A stretch of DNA of 64,000 nt. Origin: Antennarius striatus. Its lineage: Eukaryota > Chordata > Actinopteri > Lophiiformes > Antennariidae. Position 1 is the first letter of the stretch; each line of letters begins with the position of its first letter. Both the position numbers and the translations under genes were made by a program. The notes below the pieces were generated by a model. It searched no databases and was not told the DNA's origin. It was given only the letters and a program-made list of their open reading frames with translations. The stretch lies in the NCBI RefSeq assembly GCF_040054535.1, contig NC_090779.1, positions 22,376,501 to 22,440,500 on the forward strand, given 5' to 3'. Shown piece by piece: positions 35,355 through 48,775 of the stretch.

Positions 35355-35500
35355 TCAAAGGAGCGGTCGACTCGAAAATAAAAGCTCGCCTCCACGCGAA
35401 CGGGAAATCAAGGGAAGCCTCGCCGAGCCCCAAGCTTTCTGGAGGATCACAGAAAATTAGCGTAGCAGCATTCTGCTAAACACCCGAACAAGATGGAGGT
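35355..35500. repeat. Old copy of the dispersed fish repeat (partial)
   Basis: TTTCTGGAGGATCACAGAAA, then GTAGCAGCATTCTGCTAAAC and AAGATGGAGGT, match the second half of the same family. Confidence 0.5.
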
Positions 35501-38043
35501 CGCAGACAAAAGGCAAACCAGATATTGGATTTCAAAAGACAATAATTGTGCTGAAACCTGCTAAGCTGAAAAGCATTAGCATGAGATGATGAGATTGGTA
35601 TTGCACAGGTGAGAAGCTGAAGCTAATCTCACCTAGCGGCGGAGGCTTGTGCATTCAGACGACAGAGCGGGCGCAGCCTGGTTCATTTAGCTTAACTTTG
35701 TAGACTTTGAAGCTACATATTAGCTTATAAACCTACATTTGCAAGACACTGAGAACTTGATCTTTGAACTAGCTGCACCAAATACCTGTGTCAATGTTCA
35801 GTTTTTGTTTTATGAGTGTGTTTGCAGATGTTCGTTGACCCAGCAACTCATGAACACAAGTTCTAGCTTGTTGACCTTCCTCATCCAGGTGGTGTGTTTA
35901 GCTTAGATGTTAAGTACCTGTCTATTAGTGACCCGATGCCTTCAGGAGACTCTGATTGCTGTGCACCAACCATAAGGAGTCGTTTTAGTTGGTCTTTGCT
36001 CTTTAAAACATCTCCCCAAAATCTTTCTGCTTTACTGTGAAACCCCAGAAATGTTTCGCCAACTAATAAAAAAGCTTGATTCAGCTTTCCATCAGCATCA
36101 CCATGACCATATTATGACCGAAATTTCTATTCGTGGTGAAAGATCCTTTAAATTCTAACAAAATAGTTTGTTAAATCGATCGTCTAGCGTGAAGACAGCG
36201 GTAATTTCCCGTGTGTGTTCTCTTTTTTGGCTGCAGTTGTTTGCTGATTCACAGCCGGGCTTGAAAAGCAGACTCGTCCTCCCGAAAGTATTTTCAGGAT
36301 CTTATCTCCTGAGTAATGAAAGTGTCCCTTCTTCCCTGTCTTAGGAGCCGGTGTGATCCGGCCTCGGGCTCGGGGCCCGGCGGTAAATGATACGGCCGGA
36401 GCCATTAGCCAGATCCTTGTCAGTTCGTACCGCTGGCTCCGGCTGATGGCTGGAGTGTTCTCTGCTTATTAACCGTACTGTCATGCGCTCTTTTGTGAGC
36501 GCGCACATTAATCTAAATGTACATTAGGATTCTTCGCAGGGAGCCGGAGGTTTTGACGGGCTGAGAAGTGAATGAGAGAAAGCAGCACAGGAGCTCCTGC
36601 TTAGCTGGGAGAGGTGATTTGTATTGCCTGGCCGTCCTCTGCCCCGTTCGCAGCATCCAATCTGGACAAGGGGTTGTTATCAGAGTGCCTGAATGAAACA
36701 GCTGCAGAGCACTTTTCACCAAGTCTCCGCTCAAGTCCTTCCATGCCTTTAGAAAACGCCTGTTGTGTCAGACGCCGCTCGCTAATGGCTCCTGACTCTG
36801 ATCCAGCCTTATCCCACCTTCTGCCCTGGCACCTCTCACAACTCGGAGACTTACCTGGATCACACCAAAAACTTCTGCTTCTCCCCGCCGTTCGGAGGAT
36901 CAACCCATCCCCAGCCTGCTGCTACAGCACCTACTGCCGCTAACTCGCTAGTGTTCCGTAATGAGAGGGATGCAGCAAAGCCCTGTGGGTAATCCACATA
37001 GGATTTTCCCTCCACAAACTAGCCTGGTCGCGCTGAAACGGCCAGTCCTGCTGTTCCGGCACTGCCCTCTCCCGTGCCCTTGACTCGGGGAGCCGCGATT
37101 GAAATCGAGCTCACGTACGGACTTGTCAGCGCCGCGTAGTCGCTAGCAGCTAGCCCGAGCGCATCAGCTTTATCGGTGATGTCACCGGCGTGCTCAGCCT
37201 GTCCGCGCTTGTATAGAGCCGGGGTCATGAGACGAACCCTCCCTCTGCAGTGGGAACTGTCCGTTTGACTATAATGCAGCTTAAGCCTCCATGGAGGAGG
37301 GCATTAGCCCACATTTGTGGGCATCAGATGTTGGGAAACGGCGCTCCAGATGGGCCGTTAGTCACCGCTGCGCGTCCGGCGCACATGGCCTCAGATCTGA
37401 GTGAACACAAGAAGCGTAAATGATAAAACAGCTCCTACTACTTTGTTTGCAGAGGTGTGTTCGTCATCTAATGGCCCTCCTTCGCCTCCCGCACTCACAT
37501 CCCCAAATGCAATCTCGAGCTCAAGTCCTGACTCGGCTAGATAGGCCTCCATCAGCTATTTAGAGAGCCGCTCTCATGCCTGTAGGCTGCAGTAATGATA
37601 GCTTTTTCCCAGAGAAAAACCCCCAGCTGTTTGCTCCCACAGTATGAGAATGAAAAGTGGCGAGGAGGAGGATGAAAGTGTCGCCAGCCCTCCGTTCTAC
37701 AGCTGTGATCTCGTACAGTTACGCCGAGCGGGCCGAACAAAAGCGCCCGACACGTGCGTCGTGAAAGATTAATTGGTTGCTGTTAGTTTTAACTCGTCGT
37801 CACCTGCAAGTGGAGGAGGATGAGGAGGTAAGGGGGGTGGGCAGGTGGTGGTGGTGGTGTTACCTGCTTTTCTGAGAATAATAAGGAGTCGGGGGGGGGG
37901 GGGGGGGGGCAAAAAGTTTCAGGAGTAAAGTTAGGAGCTGAGGATGAGCTCACCTGCTTCAGTTAGCGCCGTGCGCCTCGTCAGCTGGCACTGATTGCAC
38001 TGTGGACATGGTTAACAGCCCTCTTTAGAGGTGTGAGAGAGAG

Positions 38044-38047
<4 letters not shown>
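35501..38047. other. Non-coding; G-rich runs
   Basis: GGTGGTGGTGG and a 19-base G run (37890-37908) are G-quadruplex-prone. No exon could be supported. Confidence 0.4.

Positions 38048-38122
<75 letters not shown>
38048..38122. repeat. (GT)37 microsatellite
   Basis: Pure GT tract preceded by a short GA run. Confidence 0.98.
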
Positions 38123-38125
<3 letters not shown>

Positions 38126-38799
38126 ACCTCTGTCCAGACACATCTGCTTGGCTTTAATTAGTTTTGCCTGGCACAGGGACCGGCAGTCTTTGCTGTTTTA
38201 ATAGCAGCTAAGACGTTTATCAAGGTCTGAATCCGACTGAAGGAACCAGAGTTTGTTTGGAGAACAATCTCTTTTCATTTGTGAAGAAGAGGAAGAAAAC
38301 GCTCGGCATGCTGGGACACGTTGAGACCGAGCCTCTCTGCTGTGCATAGTTTGGCTTCCTTTCGCCCCTCCTCCCTTTGGCGTTTCTCTCTTTCATTATC
38401 TTGGTGTCATGTGACTTTAAGGCTGTCCCAAACGATCAATACTTTTTCTTTTTTCTTTTTTTTCCATCTGATTTCAGGTGCATTCAGCTGAATGTTCACA
38501 AGGGAAAGCTTATTTATTGATAGGTGTTGCAACACAAAAGCTTCATCCAAATAACAACACATAATCAACAACAACAAACACTTAAAATCAAATTTAAAAC
38601 GTGTTGACGTCATCTGGCCGGATCTGATGTACATCCCGTTTCAGAAGAGAAATAATAAAAGGAGATATGTTGAAATGTTGTCTATTCATATTTTTACATG
38701 TTTAAGCACATCAGCTTCTGCTGCACAGCAATGGATCTATTGGTTATTAATCGATCTTGATCACATGATCTGTGTGTGAGATGCCGTTTCACAGACGTT

Positions 38800-38995
38800 T
38801 CAGGTCTCAGAAATGAACCGGATCGTCAGTATGGACACACGAAAACTGGATCAACACCGGCGTTCCACATCGTCCTCCCTCCAGATCAGTGGGAATCCGT
38901 TCAGTCGTTTTTGCGTAATCCTGCCGACAAAACACACAAACCAGCGAACCGACCGACACGGGTGAAAACACAACCTCCTCTTGGAGGTAAATACA
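38800..38995 (+). mobile_element. Fish interspersed repeat, partial
   Basis: CAGATCAGTGGGAATCCGTT, CAGTCGTTTTTGCGTAATCC, CAAAACACACAAACCAGCGA and ACACAACCTCCTCTTGGAGG follow the 3' part of a common fish non-coding repeat (GCGTAATCCTGCTAACAAAC...ACCTCCTTGGCGGAGG). There is no protein. Confidence 0.55.
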
Positions 38996-39884
38996 TTTTC
39001 ATGTCGGCTCGACGGCAGGAATCAAGTGTTTGTATTTATTGATTTTCTTCCTGTGCTGCCGAGAGCTGATAGATCTCTGTACATACGCTAAATATGTTCA
39101 GCATCAACACGACAGGACGTCAGAGCGCTTTTTTAGCAGCTGTCTGTGCAGATTGTGCTTCACCACAGACGCAGAAACACGAACAGGATGGAAACTAAAC
39201 TGGGCTGTAACTCGGAGACGACTGGGAAGTCGAATTTAATACTGGTGATGATTTCTTCTGGTCATATTTTGTTCTGGGATTCTGTAAAGGTAACTGCCCT
39301 GGTTCCTCTCCCGGGCCTCCAGGCTACGAATCCTTCCAGGGCTTCCCTCCTCCCGCTCGTATCCGATGGAGACGCCGAGGCGACGCCTCGTCTCCTCCAT
39401 CATCATCAGTAAGTGCCCCTCCAGAGCCAAACGCTCTAAACGCCTCCTCCTGCCAAGCGTCTCCGTCCTCCCCATCTCTCGACGGCGGTGCCTTCTACTC
39501 AGGATGGGGAGATTTCCACTGATGAACCAATGAGAGCTGACAGACGCCACCACCCCCCCCACCCCCCCTGAACCCACCTTCTTCATTTCGCATCTGCGAA
39601 TCTTACCTGACGAGACTCATTTGTCAGGTCTCCCTCCTTCCTGCTGGCCTCGGCACCTGATCCCCCCCCCCCCCCCCTTGATGTTCGTCTACCGAGGCGA
39701 CCAAACCGAACCCGAGCGGAGGCGACGCAGGCGGCGCCCGAGGGACGGCTGTCAGAATCGTGGTTGTCTTCCCACGCCGGGACCTTTCTGTACGTCTCAC
39801 TCAGGCCTCAGTCTGGGGCCCCCACGAGGGGCCCGTCTACTCAGGGAACACCCCTCCAGCTGCTGCTGAGCGTGTCTAAACTTC

Positions 39885-39990
39885 TCTGTTTCTGCATTGT
39901 ATGGATATTGTTTTTATTATTATCTCTGACTCACTACAAGGGCAATTCCCCCATAAGGGATAATAAAGATTTCTACTACTACTGTGATTT
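39885..39990 (+). mobile_element. LINE/SINE 3' tail
   Basis: CAATTCCCCCATAAGGGATA followed by ATAAAGATTTCTACTACTAC is the sense 3' tail (hairpin plus simple repeat) shared by many fish retroposons. Confidence 0.6.
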
Positions 39991-41225
39991 ATTACAACGC
40001 CAGAAGGGCCTAAAAAAAGACGATGGTGAGGAATTTAAAAGCAGCAGCAGGAGCTAACGTCGCCCCCCGAGTTCCTCTTACAAGCTGGGTGAATGCAAAT
40101 GGACTATTTTTTTAAAAATAAAGCAGGCGTAATAGTATGGCGAGCACAATCATGCCCCTTCCAGTTTGAACTCCTGTCTGACTCCTCCTGCCTCCGGCGG
40201 CTCACCGATTGAGATTGCTTTTTTATTTTATTTTTTTTGGGTGGGTGGGGGGGGGCAATCTTGGCCCGTTTGGATCCAGTCGGCGTTGGACGTTGGAGTG
40301 GTGGCGAGCCATCGACTCATTTGTGTTTCTCATTGTCGGCGTCCATTTTTGTTCTCTCCCCTTCTCTTTGTTTGCATCACGCTTCTGCTCAGTATCTGGC
40401 CAACAATTGATAAGACCCAATCCCTGACAATGCTTGGCACGCGGCTGCGGATTGGTGGCGGCGGCGGCGTGCATTGAGGCGAGCGCGTGTCTGTTCGGAG
40501 ACGGTATGCGCCTCACGTCATTGTTTATCTACCTCAACTTCCAGATGGCGCTCAGCAGAGAGAGTGTGCTCCCCCCCCCCCCAGCTCTCCTTGGCGTATG
40601 GACGGTTTCAGGTCCAGAATGCACAGCAGGAGGTGGAGGTAGGGGCGGGAGGGGGGGTTGTGAGAGCGCCAGCAAGGCAGACTGGAAGCACTGGGAAGTT
40701 GGGTGGGTGTGTGGGAGCATATGCGCTGGTGATTGGCCCTCTGAGGCTCAAGGGTGTCGTCGAATCCACAACATTTTTTTTTTTCCCCCTGAGGTCATTG
40801 AATCATAAAATCTCGTCTCGGGCAACAATCGAGTCCGCCGGCCCCTCGGTCTTTTCAGCCGTCTGGATTGATGGACGGTCAATTCCAGCAGTGGGAGATA
40901 ATCACAGCGTGTCAGCCTCCACCGATCCGGAATCTTATCTGTGTCTGCCCAATGCCAGCATGCCACAAATTACCACAGGGACACACTCCTCTCTTTTATT
41001 GTTCCGAAGCCCCTGAGGAGACCGTTTTTGTCCCCGCTGAGCTTAACCTTTGCAGGATTGTACAACCGCATCCTCCGATGAAGAGCAGCTTCACCGCAGG
41101 GAACTCCTACAGCACTCGCCTCCATGTTCCGGGAAGGTCGCGCACTCACGATAGAGGAACGTTTCGCACAAAACATATCATGACTCGAAGGTTTGGTTCA
41201 CATCTTCTCCCTGCTTTTTGTTTTC

Positions 41226-41345
41226 AATTCAAAAAACTTTATTTGTCCCCGAGGGGCGATTGAAGGCACATGAAGCAGCCAATTTCAATACACAGAAAAT
41301 CAACTTTAACATTAAAATACACAATAAACAGATATGTGCAATATA
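41226..41345 (-). mobile_element. Retroposon 3' tail, antisense
   Basis: CAAAAAACTTTATTTGTCCC followed by CGAGGGGCGATTGAAGG is the antisense form of a fish retroposon tail. The body is not recognisable. Confidence 0.5.
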
Positions 41346-43159
41346 ATATTTGAATCAGAGCATTTACAGTCAATGATAAGCTCCGCCCATTCGCATCAAC
41401 CAGTTAAAGAAGATTTTAACTTCCTGTGCCGAAGCAAAGAGTCACGGATGGGAAAGGAAGTGATGTGTGGACATCCGTGCGTCATCACAAGTCGGCTAAT
41501 GATACCGATGTGGATTCAATCAATCAGAAAGAAGACTTTGTGATGGTTTTTACCAATTAAAAATCATCTTGTATGATCACACAGCTGCTTGATAAAACAC
41601 TCAGCTTCAACAGCTCCAGTCTCAATTTATCATGTAGGTGTTGGAGAGAAGGCCGGTGGACGTCGACAGACGTTTGACATCATCATGTGTTCGCGTCAAG
41701 ACTCCTTGAGCTCCCTGCTCTCCTCCTCAGAGGATAAGGAGCTCCTGGATCTCCTGCTGCCCCCGCCACCACCACCACCACCACCACCCCCACCCCCTCC
41801 ATTTGGAACACATTGTCGTCTTTGAGTGCGCTGTTGGGAGCTACTACCTATTTCGGATTAGCTCACATAACAGCCTGTCCCGTCCTGCTGCTCCTTTCAT
41901 GCGGACGTGATTCTTTTTTTCTAACAATAAGGAGAAATAAAGGAGCAACAAGCCTGGAATTAGAGGAGCTCACGACACCCGAGAGGAGCTCTTAGTTGTC
42001 CTGATCTAATACTTCTCCTAAATAGAGCTGACTTACGTCTATTATGTAGTAAACAACATGAAGAAGCGCAGCAGGCGGAGCTAAAAGCTCACCTGTAATA
42101 AACACCGTTGTCATGGAGACGGGTTCACAGCACAACAAAGTCAGATGTGAAGAATCATGAGATAACTCTGACTTGTTTGACCCTCCCCCCCTCTCACCCC
42201 AACGATGGGGTTCGTTTGGCGACGCGTCGGCGGCGAGCCTTTCCCGTCACGGCGACATCGAATTCCTGACTGCCTCCATCATAAACGGATCTCCACATCC
42301 CAGAGTGTGGAGCGACAGAGTCCTCCCGAGACGATCCTACTTTTCTCTTGTGTCCACTCCTGCCCACCCCCACCCACCCACCCACCCTCCCTCCCAACCT
42401 CCAGAGCGAGCGCCTGCTAATTGTGGCCTAATGGCGAGCTGTTTCAGCAAAGAGTGGTAAAAGCAGCCGGTTTGCGAGGCGCGCCGCCTTTTCCTGCGTG
42501 GACTGATTACGCTGTCTCGTTAATGCACCCTCCTCAGATACAAATGGAGGGGTGGTTATTGCGCCGGGAGAGACAGTCGGCCTGTCAAAACCGGCCTCTC
42601 TAACAGACAAGAGACTCAGATAAAGAGAGATGAGGGAGAATATATTCTGGAGAGCCAATTTCACTGAGGGGAAAGAAGCGAGGCGGTGCAATTATGAAAT
42701 ATAGCTTTCTTGTTCCAATAATGACCTTTTCTCCACCGACTCCGTGCCCCCGCGTGACCGCTGTAAATGATTTAGGGAATGGCGGCACCTTGGCGTGGAT
42801 GACGGCCTGTGGATGCTGTGGTTGGCGGTGAAGGATCCTCTGCGGAGGTGACGGTTTGGAGGAAGCGGCTCAGGGCGCTTCAACGCTTCTCCCTCCCCGA
42901 GTCGTCATCTTCACGCCACTGCCAGGTCCATCCCAGGTGTGTGTGTGTGTGTGTGGGGGGGGGGTCCACGCTGATGTAAATCCACTGGAGGCTGAAGGCG
43001 AGGAAATGGCTGTTTTTCTTACAGAGTAATTAATCACCAGAGGATGGCAGGATTGTTTCAGAAGCATTGAAATAAACTTTAAAAAAATAAATTAAAAAAA
43101 ACCCTCAGCACAACTTTTTCTGCAAGATATAGAAAAACATCATCAACGAACACCCACAT

Positions 43160-43211
<52 letters not shown>

Positions 43212-43809
43212 AGGTATGGACTAAGGTCAGGAACTGAACTGTCTGACCCGACGCAGACGCCAGAGGAATGTGAAAGCAGCTCAGACGTTTGGTTTTTTTC
43301 ACACGTAGATCTGGAACACTTGTGTTTCTCCTCTGACTAATCTGTCTGCTTGTTTGTTTGTTTGTTTGTTTGTCTGAGCAGATAAATATAAACAAATAAG
43401 GAAACTCAGAACGGAGCTGTCGTTCATTCCAGGTTCCAGGTTCTGTCCAGTCAGATGCTGATGATTGATTATTAATTAACAGAATTAACAAGTCCAGGAA
43501 TGTGTTCGATGCTGAACTGAGAAGAAAAGTTCACAGATTGACATTCATTCACTTTTCCTACATCTATATTTCCAATATGCTAAACCCATATAGTTTATAT
43601 TTATCATAAAGATGTGCTCAGTGGTTTCTGCGTGTCACTGCTGAAATGATGCCTTTCGCTATTTAGGGATTTCTGTCATTTCCTCCCCCCCCCGTTTCCA
43701 TGGTTACAGCTTCCTCGGAGGGGTTGGGCTGCCTCTCGGAGTGGATCTCATGGGTTTCAGCAGAACTTTCTGCACGCGGCTCTGTAATGTTCAGGAACTT
43801 TTTTTTTTT

Positions 43810-43841
<32 letters not shown>

Positions 43842-46800
43842 GTTGTGTTTTCTGTTTCCGTGGTTACAAGGTGAATTTGGGAGATGTTTTGATGTTGGAA
43901 TTGTAAGTGTTTTGTTTGTATTTTTGTGTGCTATGCATTAAATGACTTTTAAACCATGTGCACTGAAGGATTCTGGGTATTTGATGCTTGCTGTTTGGTT
44001 CTGTCTGGTTCTCGGGGGTGGTGGGGGGGTCCTGGTTCTCCTTAGATATTACCAATTTCACAACTTTGGATTTTTGTTGTTACATATGTGCCATTTCCCG
44101 CCATAACAAACCTCAGCTGGCTGCCGGTGGGAGGAGCCCCCCCTGCAGTGAAGAGTATAGGTCTCTGCCCCGCTCCACACTCCCCATTATAATGATTGCC
44201 TGGAAAAGGTGGCGAGCCGCGGCTCCATTCAGCCTGTCAGACGGCTTCATAAAGGCGCTGCCGATGGGTCCCAGTGGGGCCCTCATCAGCGGCGGAGGGC
44301 AATGAAGCGCCTCTGGACACCGCTTGTCTGAAGTGACAATAGTTCTCCCGACGATGGGGAGGGAAAAGAAAAACCAAAATGGCCACTGAGCTGCAGGCAT
44401 CTGTTGGACGGCTCATGGGGAGGTCATCCAGGAAGTAATGAGGTGAAGCTCTGCAGCGGCGCCGTGGCTGTCAATCAGTTTGGACATTGTTGGGTTATAA
44501 CGAGCGCCTGTTGAGAGTGTAAGCACCTACATAACTAGGCAGCTTTGTTGAATGCGCGCCACCTTTCACCTCCTCCGCCGTCTGCTTTCTCCTCCAGTAA
44601 TCTCCTTCATCCTCCAGTCTTCCTCACCGAGAGGTATAGCGAGTAATCCAACATCTGTCTCGTACACATCTCCTGCCTCTGGCATTAAAACCTCCCGTCT
44701 CCTCCCACCCTCCCTCCGGTAGCCGTCAACGATTTCTCCTCACTGGGAGGCTCCTGCGAGTCGCCGTGGCGGTGTCAAACGGGGCTCCTATTTAAGCTCA
44801 TTAAATGTTTCCAAGAGAGCAGGAAATCAATGGTGCGTACCGGTGCACCAGAACTTTTCTCTTAATTCAATTTCCTCTCCTTCTTATCCATTTGCACATC
44901 TCCCTCTCTTTCTCTGCTATCACTCTTCCTGCCTGTCGTCCTCTTTGAAGTGGTGGTTGCGTTCGTGGTCCATTCTGGACTGGTATTAGTGACGGGTGCC
45001 GTTCCGGGGTGCTGTCTGGCCTTCAAGGCTGGTTAAGCACTGAGCAGACGAACGGTCGACTTGAAGGACGGGCTCTAGTTGACCCGGCGGTTCTGGAGTC
45101 TAAAACTGTCCTTCCTCATTCTTCTTTTCCTCCTCTGATTCTCTCCTCCTCCATCTTTAGAAGTTTTTCCTCCTGCGCTTGTGAGTTCATGTCTGGCAGC
45201 GCTTTGTGACGGTGATGCCCGGGGGCCGGGCCTACACCTCCTCTGGAGCTCCTGTAATTGCTCTTTTGGGGCCTCGTCTTTGGCTCTCAGCCTGTCTCCA
45301 TCACTTTTCTTGTAGCCTTGTCCCGTCTTCTTTCTTTTACCCTCACTCTGACTCCCCCTCTTCCTTTTCTTCTCTCCCTATATGGCTCATTATTGCTGAT
45401 CCTCACCTGCCCAATCTGGGAATTCCATACAGAGTCACTCAGCAGTTTTCAGAGCCGCCTGTCGCTCGGCTGGTTTGTGTACTATCTGCTCTAAAACAGC
45501 TTCGCTAATACTGTTTGGCCGAGAAAAGGAAACAATAGTTCTGTCACTTTTTTTTCCCCTCCAGCTGGTTCTCCTCGATGCTCCGGCTGTCAGAGCACAC
45601 TTTTTCATAAACCCTTCCGCCTCGGCTGCAGCCTTTGTAGGACGAGCCTCGGACACAGTCTGCTAACCACGGGCCCGGCGCTGCATGACGTCACATTCAG
45701 CATGTGGAGCGTTTCAGAGACAGTCTGTAGGTTTGTGTTACAGAAATAAACAATATTATCAACGGTGTCTGAGTGTGAAGTGTGGGCTTTAATGCACATG
45801 CTCAAGTTACCCATAATGCAAAGCAAAGGCTGCTTTTTCTAAAGTTCCTGCAGCTCTGTGAATCCCTCTTTGCAGACGATGTGGTTCTATTAGTTTGAAT
45901 AACATATTGCAAAGTAGCAATTTAATAGTTAAAAACTCATACCTGCAAAAGGCCCCCAAATAAAGAATTTGAATTCTAGGACATTACAAAATTGTAGTGC
46001 ATGACTAATCAATAGAATGCACCAAGAAGTGAAGATTTGAAATCCACATTTTTATTGGTTAAGTTTGCTTTATAAATGAAATTCAAAAAAAAAAAACCAA
46101 GCACATGAGCAAACCAATCAGGCCAAGTGCATTTCTCACTTCAGCTGCTAAAAATGACCATCTTTTTCTCCTGACAGTCAGATTGACTCGTTAATTTAAA
46201 AAGAAATTTTAAAAAACCCAAACAAACCAACCAATAATTTTTTTTAAAAAGCGTTGCCGACAGATTTAGACAATAAGACTCAAACGTCTGCAGCTGTCGT
46301 CATAGATACCGTCCACAAAGAAACGATGGAGACCGACATGATAATTCTTTCTTGACTTTACATTAGTTTAATGTGTCTTCAAATAACATCGACGAGTTTG
46401 TGTACTAGAGATGTTTATTGATTTGCATTTGTTATTTTTATCCGGTGGATGATGTGATGTGTGACGGAGATGGGATGTGATCTATAGTCGTCATGGAGGC
46501 ACGGCGCTTAATATCCTCCTGCTAATGGCATATTTAATCACGTGTTGAAGGCACTGCGCAGCACAAACTGTAGTACTCAGTATGTTAGCGTGTAATATGG
46601 AACACAGGCTTTGTTATCCCCCCCTCCCTCCGGTTTGTCCCTGAGCGGCCCCTCCATGCCGCTCCCATCCCGGGGCCTCAATCTGAAGGGTAATGGATGT
46701 GGCTGGTTGCAGCTGCTGAGCAGCAGGCCGCTATCAGCAGCGCTATCTAAAGGCCTGAGTGGCCTGTGATGAATGTCTCCGAGCTGCGTCTCCACCGATC

Positions 46801-47287
46801 AATAAGCACTAGCGCCCAGATGAGCTGGATGCCCTCCCCCCCATCCCAAACCCATGATTCTCACATATATCTGCTCCTCATAATCTCCTGCTATGTTTGC
46901 AAACTTTTTCCCTCCAGTTCCTGGCCCTGAATTGGGGCATTGATCTTCTCTCCTCGGCTTGTTTTAAATAAAGGGCCTGTATCTCCTCTCCAGCCGGGCG
47001 TGCTCTCTCCTGACAGCGGCTAACGCTACGGCGGCAGCAAACATTACCCCGGCCCGATCGAACGGCCGTAATCTGAGATGGAAGGCTAGGGGAGGATGAG
47101 GAGGATGAAGCTACCTCCCCCTCCCCTCCCCTCCCCTCCCCTCCACCGGCTCTCCACCGGGGCTTCCATCACAGGACCGATGCAAGCAGAAGGTCCCGTG
47201 TGGATGGAGGATGAACAGGCGTGTGCTGCAAACACATGCATGCAACAACAGGGGCCCCACCTGCTCTGAAGCACCTCCACCAGCCCC

Positions 47288-47362
<75 letters not shown>

Positions 47363-47883
47363 TCTCCTCCTGACCACCTGACTGTGTTAATGTGTGTTTG
47401 TGCTGCAGAACAACAGCTCTGTCACAACCGCCGCTGCTTTCTGATCGGGTTTCTCTCCTCTGCCGACGAGGGATTTACAATGAAAAGACAGGATTGAAAT
47501 TTCTCTCCTTTCTCTCTCTCTTTCGCCCCTCCAGGGACTTTCTGTATCTTCCTTCCCCTCCCCCCCCTCTTCTCTCACCTCCACTCCCCCCTCCCCTCCA
47601 GCTCTTGATTTTTCTTCCTGGTCTGCTTTTGTCTCTGCCACACAAAGCAGATTCTGATCCTGGTAATAGTGTGTCTACCGACCACCACACCTGTTGCTGT
47701 CAGAGCGGCGGGGTTTGGGACGAAGGCAGCGATGCCCTCCAGGCCTCAGGCTCTCTGTACCACCTTTGCTGGGAGGGGGGAGGGGGGGTGTAATTTGACT
47801 GCCTGGTCAACCTTGAGCTTCACCTCTAACGTGTGTCTTCTTAAACCCTCTGATGTTAACCCCTTCCCTCTCCTCTCTTCCAG
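41346..47883. other. Non-coding; several microsatellites; unique blocks
   Basis: The stretch holds a (CCA)n run at 41766-41796, GT tracts at 43162-43210, 43811-43841 and 47290-47360, a (TTTG)n run at 43351-43372, and CTCCC and CCTCC repeats near 47115-47142. About 44.39-44.86 kb is low-repeat and may be a conserved element. No exon is recognised before 47884. Confidence 0.4.
47290..47360. repeat. (GT)35 microsatellite
   Basis: Pure GT tract. Confidence 0.98.
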
Positions 47884-48059
47884 AGTCGGCCCTTAATGAA
47901 GCCGGGGGTCGGCGGCAGTGGGCGGCTAATTGGCCACGTTTTCCCGGGGCTGCAGCTGATTGAAGAGTCCGACGAGGGCCCGCTGTGCAGCCGCTGCACG
48001 CCGCTCCGTTCCACCCCGACGACCAGCGGGCTCGCTGCGCCTCCGCCCGCCTCTCCCTA
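47884..48059 (+). CDS. Weak candidate exon
   Basis: A long pyrimidine tract ending TCTCTTCCAG precedes position 47884, and the donor TCCCTA|GTGAGTAG follows 48059. The 176-bp interval is open in the frame starting at 47884 (58 codons plus 2 nt). It would encode MKPGVGGSGRLIGHVFPG and IEESDEGPLCSRC-containing sequence, and it has an in-frame ATG at 47896. It is GC-rich compared with its flanks. I recognise no domain. It could be an alternative first coding exon or chance. Confidence 0.22.
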
Positions 48060-48359
48060 GTGAGTAGCGCCTCAGCTCAGGTCATTTTTGTTTTAGCTCC
48101 CATAACTTTGTCCGGTTTTCATTCCGCCGCCGTGAATCTCTCGTCCTTTATGTCGCTCCATTATTCTTCGTATAAACATCAGGGCTGAACTGGTGTCAGA
48201 TTTTAACTCACAGTTTAAAATGAAGTCAAACACCGGACCGGGTCGCTAAATCAAATTTTACAACAGTAGCACTTATTCATTCGCTCCCACCGAGCCCATA
48301 AATGGGTGTGTGGCGGCACAACTGTGACACATCATATTTTTATTTCCCATATCAACCAT

Positions 48360-48600
48360 TAAAGGAACAGGTCACCCAAAAAAACATCATCCGCACGATC
48401 ACAGATGGAAGGAAAGGTGGACTTTCTCAGTCCACAAACGTCTCTGGAGCGTTCCGTAAAACGAACCTGAGGAAGATGAGCTTTAAATAAACAAGCATAA
48501 ATGGCCCCCTTCACTGTGTGGCATAATCCAAGTCTCCAGGGGCCCCAAACCGATCCCCAACTGATTTGGAAAGAAGAAAGTCTTAAAGATGAAATCCTCA
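48360..48600. repeat. Old copy of the dispersed fish repeat
   Basis: TAAAGGAACAGGTCACCCAA, then CACGATCACAGATGGAAGGA and CAAACGTCTCTGGAGCGTTC, keep the family's landmark order. Confidence 0.5.
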
Positions 48601-48613
48601 TTAGCTTTTAAAC

Positions 48614-48775
48614 TACAGTATTTTCCGCACTATAAGGCGCACCTAAAAGCCTTTAATTTTCTCAAAAACCGGCAGAGCGCCGTATAATCCAGTGCGCCTC
48701 GTATATAGAAAAAAGTTTTAAAATAGGACATTCATTGAAGGTGCGCCTTATTTTATCTGTTTCACAATAAAAGCC
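48614..48775 (+). mobile_element. Truncated DNA transposon end (CAGTATTTTCCGCAC type)
   Basis: TACAGTATTTTCCGCACTAT followed by AAGGCGCACC is the terminal repeat of a widespread vertebrate DNA-transposon relative; the TA before CAGT suggests a Tc1/pogo-type target site. Later CAGTGCGCCTCGTATAT and GGTGCGCCTTATTTTATC repeat the subterminal motif, but the expected inverted end is missing, so the copy is truncated. Confidence 0.6.

Noticed and set aside
40434-41016. Overlapping 124- and 180-codon frames as a gene
   Set aside because: GC-rich sequence opens three frames at once; there are poly-Pro and Gly runs from C/G tracts, no domain and no splice support.
41701-41825. Ser/Leu-rich frame with a poly-Pro tail
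   Set aside because: The tail is a CCA microsatellite, the upstream part matches no known family, and no splice sites fit.
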